A DNA stretch of 46,243 nt. It comes from PVC group bacterium. GTDB taxonomy: Bacteria; Verrucomicrobiota; Kiritimatiellia; CAIKKV01; CAITUY01. Of the stretch, positions 25,913 to 34,082 are shown one piece after another (the stretch's first letter is position 1; every line of letters starts with the position of its first letter). The notes beneath the pieces are model-generated. The model did not search any database. It had not been told where the DNA came from and saw nothing but the letters and a program-made list of their open reading frames with translations. A program made the position numbers and the translations under genes. The DNA lies in assembly GCA_945890715.1 (NCBI GenBank), contig CAMDCX010000012.1, forward strand, positions 1 to 46,243, in the 5' to 3' direction.

Positions 25913-26077
25913 AGGGAAACTCGGGACACACATTGTCGTGCGTCCATAAACCTAACCCGACATAGGGGTATTGGCTAAAACCATATTTCTAAGTTTTAGT
26001 ATCACCATCCAGAACGCTACCAACGCCAAGTCCATAGAGTAGCTGGGCTGGTGGGCCGGAGTTGTTGGTTGCTCACC

Positions 26078-26123
26078 GGAGTTTCCACTCCGTGTTCAAA
26101 TTGTGTCAGAGTCACCGTTCAAA
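26078..26123 (+). repeat. Direct repeat, copy 1
   Basis: A 46-base segment agrees at 38 positions with 26810-26855 in the same orientation, sharing GTTCAAATTGTGTC and AGTCACC. The two copies bracket the decayed sugar genes. Confidence 0.6.
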
Positions 26124-26158
26124 AGCCACGGCTGCCCGAATGGGCTAAACAGTGATCC

Positions 26159-26257
26159 ATGAACACAACTTCCCAAAACACTTGCACCATGACATCCAGA
26201 GAGCGCGTCATGCACGCGCTGAACTTCGAACCGGTTGAGCGCGCGAAAAGTCTATAA
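26159..26257 (+). pseudogene. N-terminal remnant of a URO-D-like protein
   Basis: A 32-codon frame contains MTSRERVMHALNFEPVER, the standard N-terminus of uroporphyrinogen-decarboxylase-family proteins (corrinoid methyltransferase relatives common in sugar-degrading PVC bacteria). A stop follows at once, so only the first exon-like piece of the gene survives. Confidence 0.6.
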
Positions 26258-26271
26258 ACCAGGAGAACCCC

Positions 26272-26737
26272 ATGTTACTGAAAGCTAAAAAAGATTCGAA
26301 AATTCTGATCGAGCCCCTCAAAAGCGGTTTTACCGCCTCGTGGGAGGGACACCATGCCACCACCCCCTGTTCCATCCGGTTCAAGGAGGACCCGCGTGTT
26401 TTCCTGGGCTACCGCGCCGGGGGGCACCGCCGATACTTACCAGTGTGATCAGTGGAAAGTGTGGGCCAGTCATTTGGGGCTTGCCGTGCTCGATGAAAAA
26501 GGGGAAACGATCACCTGCCGTCTGCCTTTGCCGATTTACGAGCTGGTGCATGACGTGAAACTGCCGCAGACAGTGGCCGAGTATCACGAATTCATGAAGG
26601 GGCCTGACGCAAGCCGGATATTGGTATTGCATGATTTCCGATTTACCGAGTATCGCGATTACCTGTACCTTGTTTTCCACGAAGGCACGCTGAATGATTG
26701 CTTCGACTGCGTCGTGAGAATGCCGGTATTGCGATAG
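26272..26737 (+). pseudogene. Frameshifted, truncated glycosidase-like gene
   Basis: The frame begins at an ATG with AGGAG upstream (MLLKAKKDSKILIEPL) and runs to GYRAGG, where a run of six G bases at about 26420-26426 shifts it. Removing one G restores a frame that continues TADTYQCDQWKVWASHLGLA and ends VVRMPVLR. The part HDFRFTEYRDYLYLVFHEGT resembles the N-terminal blades of predicted beta-propeller glycosidases/phosphorylases (GH130-like, tentative). Only about 154 codons exist, far short of such enzymes, so it is also truncated. Confidence 0.55.
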
Positions 26738-26809
26738 TCCGGTTGAAATGCCTTCATTGACGATTCTCCTGTATCGGATCCCCATAGTTAATCACCCGAC
26801 CATAACGCA

Positions 26810-26855
26810 GGAGTTTTCTTTCCGCGTTCAAATTGTGTCCAAGTCACCAATCAAA
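26810..26855 (+). repeat. Direct repeat, copy 2
   Basis: This is the partner of the repeat at 26078-26123, aligned without gaps over 46 bases (38 identical). It ends just before the HTH remnant. Confidence 0.6.
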
Positions 26856-26867
26856 CGTTACATCGAA

Positions 26868-26960
26868 ATGGGCAAAAGTAATCCAACCGTAACGACGCTT
26901 AACAGGGTGCTGGATGCTTTAGGACTCGATATCGAAATCAAGGTAAAGGAACGGGCCTAA
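26868..26960 (+). pseudogene. C-terminal remnant of an XRE/HipB-type HTH protein
   Basis: The frame reads MGKSNPTVTTLNRVLDALGL then DIEIKVKERA, the end of an XRE-type HTH domain such as in HigA/HipB antitoxins. The first helices are missing and replaced by the direct-repeat sequence, so the gene was cut at the repeat junction. Confidence 0.5.
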
Positions 26961-26995
26961 TCCATGAGCCGATGATGATATACCGGGCCAGCCGC

Positions 26996-27787
26996 TCAGC
27001 GCACCGCACCCGTGTTTTCGCTACGCTCTGCGGCGAGCAACCACTTCCAAGCGGGGACGATATCCACATCAATCCCATCGACGACCACATGCTCCTCATC
27101 ATTGAACGTCACCACGGTTACACGAGCCACGCGAAGATGGCGGGCCGTTTCAGCCACCCCCCGCAATTCCCGCTCACGAACCTCCTTGTCCTTCAGGGAA
27201 TAGGCAACTTGACAGATCAGCGGCCGGTGCGAACGGGCCGTCTTGTGTATGGCCACAAAATCGATTTCCCACCCCTGGCGTGTACGGAAGTAGGATACAT
27301 TCCATCCACGCCGACGAAGTTCAAGGTACACCCTATTCTCCAGTTGACGGGAAATATCAACACCATCGGCGGGAGCGATTGCCTGGGCGAGCGCCCAGTC
27401 GATCGCATAAACCTTATGATAGTTCCGTTGCCGGACTTTTTCAGAAGGGGAGAAAATTTGAAGAAGGTCAATATGGTCACGCTCGTCAGCGTCCAGAAGC
27501 CCCGGAAAACCGCCTTGATTCAAATACCGTTGCAACAATTTCCGCAGGTGCCCCTGCCCGCGGCTCGTCACCACATCAGGCGCAATCCCATAATGGCGGA
27601 GAAACTCGCGGAAAGAAAAGGGATAGAGGATCACGGGCATATTCTTGCCCCTCAGGCTGCTGGCGATTTCACCGCTTAACAGCCGGGAGGTGGAACCCGT
27701 GATGAGCACCCGATGAGAAGATCGGATGGGGACAGGCACCAGATCCTTTCCGGGCTGAATTAGAGTGAGACAAAAATTGACCCACAT
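26996..27787 (-). pseudogene. Degenerate AAA_14/DUF4143 ATPase
   Basis: The 263-codon frame keeps ITGSTSRLLSGEIASSLRGK and YPFSFREFL (end of the ATPase domain). It also keeps the DUF4143-type nuclease-like part (YLELRRRGWNVSYFRTRQGW, EIDFV). The Walker A region is absent upstream. Between LLDADERDHIDLLQ and KVYAIDWALAQA about 100 residues seen in relatives are missing. It therefore cannot bind ATP normally and is a relic. Confidence 0.65.
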
Positions 27788-28161
27788 TCTATCGAGTGCT
27801 AGCCGCTGATGTTAGATCAATGGACGTACGCAAACTCATTCCCGTTCTGTACAGTTCTCATTCCTCCTGATATTTCCTAATTATGAAGAGGGTCGAAAAA
27901 GCAGTTCGTGAATATGCGGGGCTCGTGCGGAAACGCCTGAGGACCAGGGATCCAGGGACAGGAGCGGCCCCTAGCGGCCCGCGGAATGCGTACACCTAGT
28001 CCTGTGCGACGCGAGGAATCAGGAGTCGCGCTGGGGGCAACGGTTGCGCGCACTGTTGCCAAAATGGCGCCAGGCCGGTTGAATATCCAGCACCCCGTCG
28101 AAAATTCTATCGGGGCTGTTCTGTTTTTAGTGGTGTAAGCGCCATCTTTTTGAATAATCAC
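27788..28161. other. Gap of about 370 bases without a recognisable gene
   Basis: No convincing coding frame, RNA or terminator was seen. A short rightward frame from 27882 (MKRVEKAVREYAGLVRKRL) ends after 38 codons and may be another gene relic. Confidence 0.4.
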
Positions 28162-29538
28162 ATGCCCATGACCGACTCAGTGATAGAAACCATCGCGGCG
28201 ATTGCTACGGCACCGGGAGAAGGTGCCGTGTCAATTGTGAGAGTGTCGGGCACCCAAAGCCTGATGATCGCCGATCGGATTTTTCGTGGCAAGGCGCCCC
28301 TGCCCTCCTCGAGACCCGGAGGATCCTTTGTGCATGGCCTTATTGAGGGTTCCGAGGGAATAGCCGATGAGGTCATTCTCCTGATCTACAAGGCTCCACA
28401 TAGTTATACCAGAGAAGATGCCATCGAGATTCAGGGCCACGGCGGGTCTGCGGCCGCAAAACGCATTCTCCGGGCGGTTCTGGATGCAGGAGCCCGGCTG
28501 GCTGAACCCGGCGAATTCACAAAACGGGCTTTTTTGAGCGGTCGAATCGATCTCGTTCAAGCCGAGGCTGTGCTCGATCTCATCCGAGCTCGGACGGATC
28601 GGGCAGCCTACTCCGCTCTGGAACAGCTGAGCGGACGGTTAAGCGAGGCCTTCAATGCGCTTTATGACAAAACTCTGGTCGCTTGCGGCGATCTCGAGTC
28701 AACACTCGATTTCTCAGAGGACGACCTTCCTGCCACTTTGATGGCTGAGGTTGCTTTAAAACTGAAGACTATCCGATCAGAATTTAAACACCTTCTTGAA
28801 TCGTGGGATGAAGGCCACATTCTTAGAGATGGCGCCAGTGTGGCAATCGCGGGGCGACCGAATGTTGGAAAATCAACCCTTCTGAACGCCCTTCTTGGTA
28901 AGGAAAGAGCCATCGTTACCCCGCTCGCCGGAACCACACGCGACACGATTGAGGAACATATAGCCATAAATGGCTATCCAGTCCGTATAATTGATACAGC
29001 AGGCCTTCGCGAGTCGTCGTGCCTCATTGAGCAAGACGGAATCCGTCGCGCGAAAGAGCTCGTTATTCATTCAGACTTGATTCTTTACGTGTTAGATGGA
29101 TCGCTTCCTTATAGTCAGGAAGACAAGAATCAACTTGAATCGCTTCAAAAACATAAAACGATTATTGTCGTCAATAAATCCGATATATCAATAAACGAAA
29201 CCATAAAGCCACTTGCGGCCGACTGGTCAGTCCTATACATCAGTGCTGCCATGTCTGAGGGATTAGAGGATCTCAAAAAAGGAATGATTGAGCATCTGGG
29301 GGTTCGTGAAGGTATCCCCCATCATGCCGTCATATCTGAACGCCACCGCCATCTTTTGATTTCGGCACACAAGGATATCGTCGAATCCGGGTTGATTCTC
29401 TCACAAGCCGGATCAGATCCGACTTTGGCTGCATCACGATTGCGAATGGCTCTCGAAACCCTGGGCACGGTCACCGGCCGGATTTATCACGAGGAACTTC
29501 TCAACAACATTTTTAACCGCTTCTGTATCGGGAAGTAA
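28162..29538 (+). CDS. mnmE: tRNA modification GTPase MnmE
   Basis: This is 458 residues from the ATG at 28162; a second ATG at 28168 or a TTG at 28150 are possible, and no Shine-Dalgarno decides. The N-terminal folate-binding domain begins IAAIATAPGEGAVSIVRVSG. The inserted G domain has GRPNVGKSTLLNAL, DTAGLRES and NKSD. The C-terminal FCIGK carries the conserved Cys. With MnmG it installs the 5-carboxymethylaminomethyl or related group on wobble U34 of tRNAs. mnmG follows 122 bases downstream. Confidence 0.95.
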   Translation: MPMTDSVIETIAAIATAPGEGAVSIVRVSGTQSLMIADRIFRGKAPLPSSRPGGSFVHGLIEGSEGIADEVILLIYKAPHSYTREDAIEIQGHGGSAAAKRILRAVLDAGARLAEPGEFTKRAFLSGRIDLVQAEAVLDLIRARTDRAAYSALEQLSGRLSEAFNALYDKTLVACGDLESTLDFSEDDLPATLMAEVALKLKTIRSEFKHLLESWDEGHILRDGASVAIAGRPNVGKSTLLNALLGKERAIVTPLAGTTRDTIEEHIAINGYPVRIIDTAGLRESSCLIEQDGIRRAKELVIHSDLILYVLDGSLPYSQEDKNQLESLQKHKTIIVVNKSDISINETIKPLAADWSVLYISAAMSEGLEDLKKGMIEHLGVREGIPHHAVISERHRHLLISAHKDIVESGLILSQAGSDPTLAASRLRMALETLGTVTGRIYHEELLNNIFNRFCIGK

Positions 29539-29549
29539 ATGCAAAAGAA

Positions 29550-29639
29550 TTAACATGGATGTACAGGATAGACGGGATATTTTTGATTCAGATCCTCTTT
29601 CGATATGCATATCCTGTCTATCCTGTACATCCATGTTAA
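29550..29639. repeat. Long inverted repeat between mnmE and mnmG
   Basis: Arms of 31 bases (29550-29580 and 29609-29639) begin TTAACATGGATGTACAGGAT and pair with one G-T-type mismatch; the centre is 28 bases. This is a very stable potential hairpin in the mnmE-mnmG mRNA. The sequence type (ACAGGATAGACAGGAT) resembles a palindrome family dispersed in some environmental genomes. Confidence 0.8.
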
Positions 29640-29660
29640 ATTGAAGGTGTCTTCAAGATA

Positions 29661-31628
29661 ATGGAATCATATCAAGTCATAGTAATCGGCGCCGGCCATG
29701 CCGGGTGCGAGGCGGCTCTGGCCGCTTCCAGGATGGGTGCCAGAACGGCTCTAGTGACCCTGGATCGCACGGCGATCGCCAGAATGTCCTGTAACCCGTC
29801 TATCGGCGGAATAGCGAAGTCGCATATCGTCTGCGAGCTGGACGCCCTCGGCGGAGAGATGGGCAAAAACAGCGATTACACGGGAATCCAGTTTCGAACC
29901 CTGAACACCAAGAAGGGCCCCGCTGTACAAGCCTTTCGAACCCAATGCGACAAGCACGCCTATTCCCGGAGAATGCAGCGAGTTACCGCAACCGCCCGCC
30001 ATCTGACAATCCTCGAAGCACTTGTTGAGGATCTGTGGATTGAAAACGGAACATTACGAGGGGTTATTGTTTCAGATGGCTCTAAAATCGAGGGGAAAGC
30101 CGTAATTTTGACCGCCGGGACTTTTCTCAGAGGAATGATTCACATTGGGAAAGCAGCCTTCCCCGGGGGAAGAAAGGGCGAACCCGCTGCAAACCAACTC
30201 AGCCACTCTCTTGAAAATCTGGGATTTAGACTCGGTCGCCTCAAGACCGGCACACCCCCCCGATTACACAAGGATAGTATTGATTGGGGAAAAACAACTG
30301 AACAACCAGGCGAAATCCCACCCCCGTTCTTTTCCTACGAAGTCAGCATGAACCGGCACATGTTCCACGTGGAACAAAAGGCAGAATGCAGGAGTCAGGA
30401 ATCAGAAGTCAGAAGTGAGGGGGCAAAGAGGGTACATGCCAGTATACCAGCTCCTAATAGCTGTATTCTGACTTCTGATTCCTCTCCACTGTTCCACGTG
30501 GAACACTCATGTTTTCGCCCTTGGAAACCGGGATCCGATCAACTTCCCTGCCATATTACGCATACAACGCCCGAAACCCACCAGATCATCAGGGATAATC
30601 TTGATAAAAGCGCCTTGTATGGTGGAGTAATCACGGGAGCGGGGGCGCGGTATTGTCCATCCATCGAGGACAAGGTCGTGAAATTTGCCGACAAGGATGA
30701 ACACCATATCTTTCTGGAGCCTGAGGGAAGAACCACTCCGGAAATCTATCCCAATGGGACCTCAAACAGCCTCCCCGAGGATGTTCAGGTGGCGTTGATC
30801 CATTCGATCCCCGGCCTGGAAAATGCCTTGTTTACGAATCTGGCTTACGCGATTGAATATGACTACTCTGATCCGACCCAGTTGATCCACACGCTCGAAT
30901 CAAAGCTTGTGGAGCATCTTTATCTCGCAGGACAGATCAATGGCACAACCGGCTATGAGGAGGCGGCAGGGCAGGGGTTTGTGGCAGGGGTCAACGCCGT
31001 TTTGAAACTACGTGGAGAGAAGCCGTTCGTACTGGGTCGAGGCGACGCTTATATCGGAGTATTGATTGATGATCTTGTGACGAAGGGTACGAATGAGCCT
31101 TATCGCATGTTTACCTCGCGGGCGGAGCATCGCCTTCTACTTCGTCAGGATAATGCACTCTTCAGAATGCTACCTTTCGCAAAGGCCATTGGGATTGTTC
31201 CCCGCCATAATATTCAGGCTTTTGAGTATCTTCAGTCTGCCATTGATCAAGAACTTCATCGCCTCGAGACAACCCATTACGAAGGCCAGTCTTTGATGCA
31301 ACACCTTCGTAAAACGGAAGTTACATATAAAAATCTTCCCAATTCAAAAATATCGGACCAATTGGTCACATCTCAGGTCGAAATTCTGGTTAAGTATGCC
31401 GGCTATATTGCCCGTGAACAGCAACAGATTGAAAAAGCGCGATCCCTGGAGAATCAGCAGATCCCGGTGTGGATTGATTACGATCAATTAAATGTCCTTC
31501 GTTTCGAGTGCCGCGAGAAGTTGAAACGTATTCGTCCGGAAACCCTGGGGCAGGCCTCGCGAATCTCAGGGGTGACCCCGGCTGATCTCTCCATCCTTGC
31601 GGTGATCATGAAAAGAGGGGCTCTTTGA
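29661..31628 (+). CDS. mnmG: tRNA U34 carboxymethylaminomethyl enzyme MnmG (GidA)
   Basis: This 655-residue FAD enzyme is the partner of MnmE. FAD-binding [19 protein letters not shown] is at the N-terminus. Conserved [39 protein letters not shown] and [18 protein letters not shown] are all present. Compared with the usual length of about 625, there is an in-frame insertion of some 50 residues at about 234-285, between PPPFFSYE and [10 protein letters not shown]. It opens with MFHVEQ and closes with LFHVEH, both translations of parS sites, and encloses a palindrome. The rest is intact, so the enzyme is probably functional. Confidence 0.95.
   Translation: MESYQVIVIGAGHAGCEAALAASRMGARTALVTLDRTAIARMSCNPSIGGIAKSHIVCELDALGGEMGKNSDYTGIQFRTLNTKKGPAVQAFRTQCDKHAYSRRMQRVTATARHLTILEALVEDLWIENGTLRGVIVSDGSKIEGKAVILTAGTFLRGMIHIGKAAFPGGRKGEPAANQLSHSLENLGFRLGRLKTGTPPRLHKDSIDWGKTTEQPGEIPPPFFSYEVSMNRHMFHVEQKAECRSQESEVRSEGAKRVHASIPAPNSCILTSDSSPLFHVEHSCFRPWKPGSDQLPCHITHTTPETHQIIRDNLDKSALYGGVITGAGARYCPSIEDKVVKFADKDEHHIFLEPEGRTTPEIYPNGTSNSLPEDVQVALIHSIPGLENALFTNLAYAIEYDYSDPTQLIHTLESKLVEHLYLAGQINGTTGYEEAAGQGFVAGVNAVLKLRGEKPFVLGRGDAYIGVLIDDLVTKGTNEPYRMFTSRAEHRLLLRQDNALFRMLPFAKAIGIVPRHNIQAFEYLQSAIDQELHRLETTHYEGQSLMQHLRKTEVTYKNLPNSKISDQLVTSQVEILVKYAGYIAREQQQIEKARSLENQQIPVWIDYDQLNVLRFECREKLKRIRPETLGQASRISGVTPADLSILAVIMKRGAL
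30361..30376. promoter_or_regulatory. parS centromere site 1 (ParB binding)
   Basis: TGTTCCACGTGGAACA is a perfect 16-base palindrome matching the parS consensus TGTTNCACGTGNAACA. It lies within mnmG and is read as FHVEQ. Confidence 0.85.
30397..30483. repeat. Palindromic element inside mnmG, between the parS sites
   Basis: AGGAATCAGAAGTCAGAA (30397-30414) and its exact reverse complement (30466-30483) make 18-base arms around a 51-base centre. The arms carry CAGAAGT/CAGGAAT-type low-complexity repeats. The element keeps the mnmG reading frame. Confidence 0.8.
30490..30505. promoter_or_regulatory. parS centromere site 2 (ParB binding)
   Basis: This is a second perfect TGTTCCACGTGGAACA, 129 bases after the first, read as FHVEH in mnmG. 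Pairs of sites help nucleate ParB spreading near the origin in other bacteria. Confidence 0.85.
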
Positions 31629-31702
31629 CAGCCTCATCGGACGGCGAAACCCCTTGTGCAGGCTCAGGGCAGGCCGCCGTCCCTCCCCGAACAGTCCGTC
31701 TT

Positions 31703-32062
31703 TCAGGGCTTCCCGGGATCGAGTTGAAGACGGATCGAGAGAATTTTATCGCGCCCGAACGTCGTCTGCAATTTGGACAGCATGTCCTTCTGGATCCTGT
31801 GAAGTTCGCTCAGCCAGGGCGAGCTGTCCACGAAGATCGTTAGATTTTTGTTTGTCAAAATTCCGGGGCGGGTATGGGCTGCAATCACAGTCCCCACGGC
31901 TGTGGTCCATTGTTCCTCAAGAATTCCCATCTTGCACTGGTCATCCAATTTCACAGCCTTCAGCATGGTGCCGATCAATTTTCCAATGGGGATGCCGCCA
32001 TCGGCCATGACGCCGGGCTGCTGCCTGGATTGGCGGGGAGATTTAAAATAGGGCGCTGACAT
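31703..32062 (-). CDS. dciA: DUF721/DciA-like helicase-loader protein
   Basis: This 119-residue protein has the DUF721 pattern WTTAVGTVIAAHTRPGILTN, then LTIFVDSSPWLSELHRIQKD and ILSIRLQL. DUF721 proteins include DciA, the widespread loader of the replicative helicase DnaB. Its place close to dnaA and dnaN supports that job. It is convergent with mnmG (74 bases apart) and lies after the tsf terminator. The symbol is given by family and context, without experimental support. Confidence 0.75.
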   Translation of the reverse strand: MSAPYFKSPRQSRQQPGVMADGGIPIGKLIGTMLKAVKLDDQCKMGILEEQWTTAVGTVIAAHTRPGILTNKNLTIFVDSSPWLSELHRIQKDMLSKLQTTFGRDKILSIRLQLDPGKP

Positions 32063-32110
32063 GACACTGGTATAGCGTGAATAAGCCCGCTCTGTCGAGC
32101 CAGCAGGCGC

Positions 32111-32143
32111 AAAAACAAAACGGGCAGGGAAAATCCCTGCCCG
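32111..32143 (-). terminator. Rho-independent terminator of rpsB-tsf
   Basis: On the leftward strand CGGGCAGGGA and TCCCTGCCCG form a perfect stem with a short A/T loop, followed by TTTTGTTTTTG. It stands 30 bases after the tsf stop. Confidence 0.9.
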
Positions 32144-32172
32144 TGTAGGCCATGCTCGAATAATCCTTGCGC

Positions 32173-33006
32173 TTACTCGCCGAGCTGCCAGCGAACAAAG
32201 CGACGAAGGGTGAGCGTATCGCCCACGTCCTTTCCCTTGGCCTCCAACAGTTTTGTCACAGAAAGATCCGGCTCCTTGACAAAGCCCTGATCGACCAGAC
32301 AGACCTGCTCATAGAACTTGCGGATTTTTCCATCCACAATCTTATCCACGATATTGGCCGGCTTGCCCGTCACCTGCTTGGCGTAGATTTCTCGCTCCGC
32401 CGTCAGGACATCAGCAGGAACCTCTGAAGAAACGAGGTACTTGGGATTACACGCCGCAATATGAAGCGTGAGATCCTTCGACAAGGCCTGAACCACCGGA
32501 CTCGCGGCGGTGTCGCTCTTGCTGAACCCGAGTTCCAGCATGACGCCCAACTTACCGTTCAAGTGGATATAAGTGGCCACAAGCCCTGCGCCCTGAACCG
32601 TATAGCGGACATTGCGCTTGGCTACCAGATTTTCTCCGATTTCCGCCACTTTCGCAGCCATTTCGGCCTTGGTGGTTTCGGTGATGGTGTTATCGGCCAT
32701 TCCCAGCGCCTTTTCCGCCATGACCTTGACGAACTTCTGGAAGTTCTCGTTCTTGGCTACGAAATCGGTTTCGCTGTTGATCTCAATCAGGGTCCCGACC
32801 TTGCCGTCGCCTGCGGCGGCAATCAGACCCTGGTTGGCGGTACGGGTTGCCTTCTTGGCGGCAATCGCCACGCCCCGTTCGCGAAGCAGACGAATCGCCG
32901 TCTCTTTGTCGCCGCCCGCTTCGACCAGGGCACGTTTGCATTCCATCATGCCGACATTGGTGGCTTCGCGTAATTCCTGAACCATTGCTGCTGTAATTTC
33001 AGCCAT
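32173..33006 (-). CDS. tsf: Translation elongation factor Ts
   Basis: This is 277 residues from the ATG at 33006 (AGGAG six bases upstream). The N-terminal UBA-like domain and signature REATNVGMMECKRALVEAGG and AIRLLRERG are clear, followed by the EF-Tu-contacting core (INSETDFVAKNENF). EF-Ts exchanges GDP for GTP on EF-Tu. It follows rpsB by about 20 bases, the normal pair. Confidence 0.96.
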   Translation of the reverse strand: MAEITAAMVQELREATNVGMMECKRALVEAGGDKETAIRLLRERGVAIAAKKATRTANQGLIAAAGDGKVGTLIEINSETDFVAKNENFQKFVKVMAEKALGMADNTITETTKAEMAAKVAEIGENLVAKRNVRYTVQGAGLVATYIHLNGKLGVMLELGFSKSDTAASPVVQALSKDLTLHIAACNPKYLVSSEVPADVLTAEREIYAKQVTGKPANIVDKIVDGKIRKFYEQVCLVDQGFVKEPDLSVTKLLEAKGKDVGDTLTLRRFVRWQLGE

Positions 33007-33025
33007 AATCAACTCCTCTTTAGTC

Positions 33026-33925
33026 TTAGGCCTGAACCGGGGCTTCTGGAGCCGCAGGAGCGGCCTCTGGCTTCACATCGGGGGTTGTCGGCTTGGTGGC
33101 CATGCGTCGGCGCGGAGCCCGGTCACCACGCGGCTTGCGAGGCCCCGAGGGACGGTTGTCGTCACCCCCACTGCTCGCTTGCTGGGCTTCCCGCTTCTTG
33201 TTCTCCTCGACGGCAATCTTGGAGTATTCCGAGGCGCCTTTCTGGATAGAGGCCGCCAAGGCGTCGGCGATCAGGCGAATGCCGCGGATGGCATCATCAT
33301 TGCCGGGGATCGGGTAATCAATGGGCTCGGGGTCGGTATTGGTGTCCACAATGGCAATCACCGGGATGTGAAGGCGATTGGCCTCGGCCACCGCGATTGA
33401 CTCGCGGTTGATATCAATCACGAACATCGCGCCGGGCTTATCCGTCATGTTCGCCATCCCGGAAAAGTTCTTGCGCAGCTTCTCAAGCTCATGACGAAGC
33501 ACGGCCACTTCCTTTTTGGGCATCTTTTCGAACGAGCCATTCTTTTCCATGGCCTCGACCTGGTGCATATATTTGATTCGCTTGCGAATGGTCGTGGTAT
33601 TGGTCAGCGTGCCACCCAGCCACCGGGTGGTGACATAAGGCTGGCCGCAGGCCGTGGCAATGTCCAGGGTGACCTGCTGAGCCTGCTTTTTGGTCCCAAC
33701 GAACAGAATCGGGCGACCCCGCGCGGCGGTCTCGTAAACAAACTGCTTCGCTTTCTCAAGCTGCGAGAGGGTCTTGGTGAGATCGATGATGTGAATCCCG
33801 TTGCGCTTGTCGAAGACAAACGGCTTCATCTTGGGATTCCAACGTTTGGTCTGGTGACCGAAATGCAGACCCGCATCGAGCAGATCCTTGACGGTAATAT
33901 CCGCCGGTACTTGTGCCGTATCCAT
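33026..33925 (-). CDS. rpsB: 30S ribosomal protein S2
   Basis: An ATG at 33925 with GGAGG upstream gives 299 residues, longer than the usual 240-260. S2 motifs are clear: [36 protein letters not shown] and [22 protein letters not shown]-terminal extension of about 50 residues is rich in Arg, Pro and Ala ([13 protein letters not shown], then repeated PEA/APEA), likely disordered. S2 docks S1 on the small subunit. Confidence 0.96.
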   Translation of the reverse strand: MDTAQVPADITVKDLLDAGLHFGHQTKRWNPKMKPFVFDKRNGIHIIDLTKTLSQLEKAKQFVYETAARGRPILFVGTKKQAQQVTLDIATACGQPYVTTRWLGGTLTNTTTIRKRIKYMHQVEAMEKNGSFEKMPKKEVAVLRHELEKLRKNFSGMANMTDKPGAMFVIDINRESIAVAEANRLHIPVIAIVDTNTDPEPIDYPIPGNDDAIRGIRLIADALAASIQKGASEYSKIAVEENKKREAQQASSGGDDNRPSGPRKPRGDRAPRRRMATKPTTPDVKPEAAPAAPEAPVQA

Positions 33926-34003
33926 ACTATCCTCCATCTATTTAATCCCGCTTAAGCAGGACAATCCGCTTTGGCTGCGCCGGAGAGCGCAACACTCGCT
34001 TCC

Positions 34004-34022
34004 GTCCGGACACTTTCCGGAC
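34004..34022. promoter_or_regulatory. Hairpin in the rpsB leader
   Basis: GTCCGGA and TCCGGAC pair around a five-base loop, between the promoter and rpsB. The leader is about 105 bases long. S2 regulates its own mRNA in other bacteria; a link here is only inferred. Confidence 0.4.
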
Positions 34023-34035
34023 TACAAGGCGGGGA

Positions 34036-34063
34036 ATAATACGGATTTAAAAGGAAGAGGCAA
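34036..34063 (-). promoter_or_regulatory. Promoter of rpsB-tsf
   Basis: Leftward TTGCCT (34058-34063) and TATTAT (34036-34041) are separated by 16 bases. The following 100-odd bases form the rpsB leader. Confidence 0.6.
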
Positions 34064-34082
34064 GGAATTTCGTTTTTAAAAA

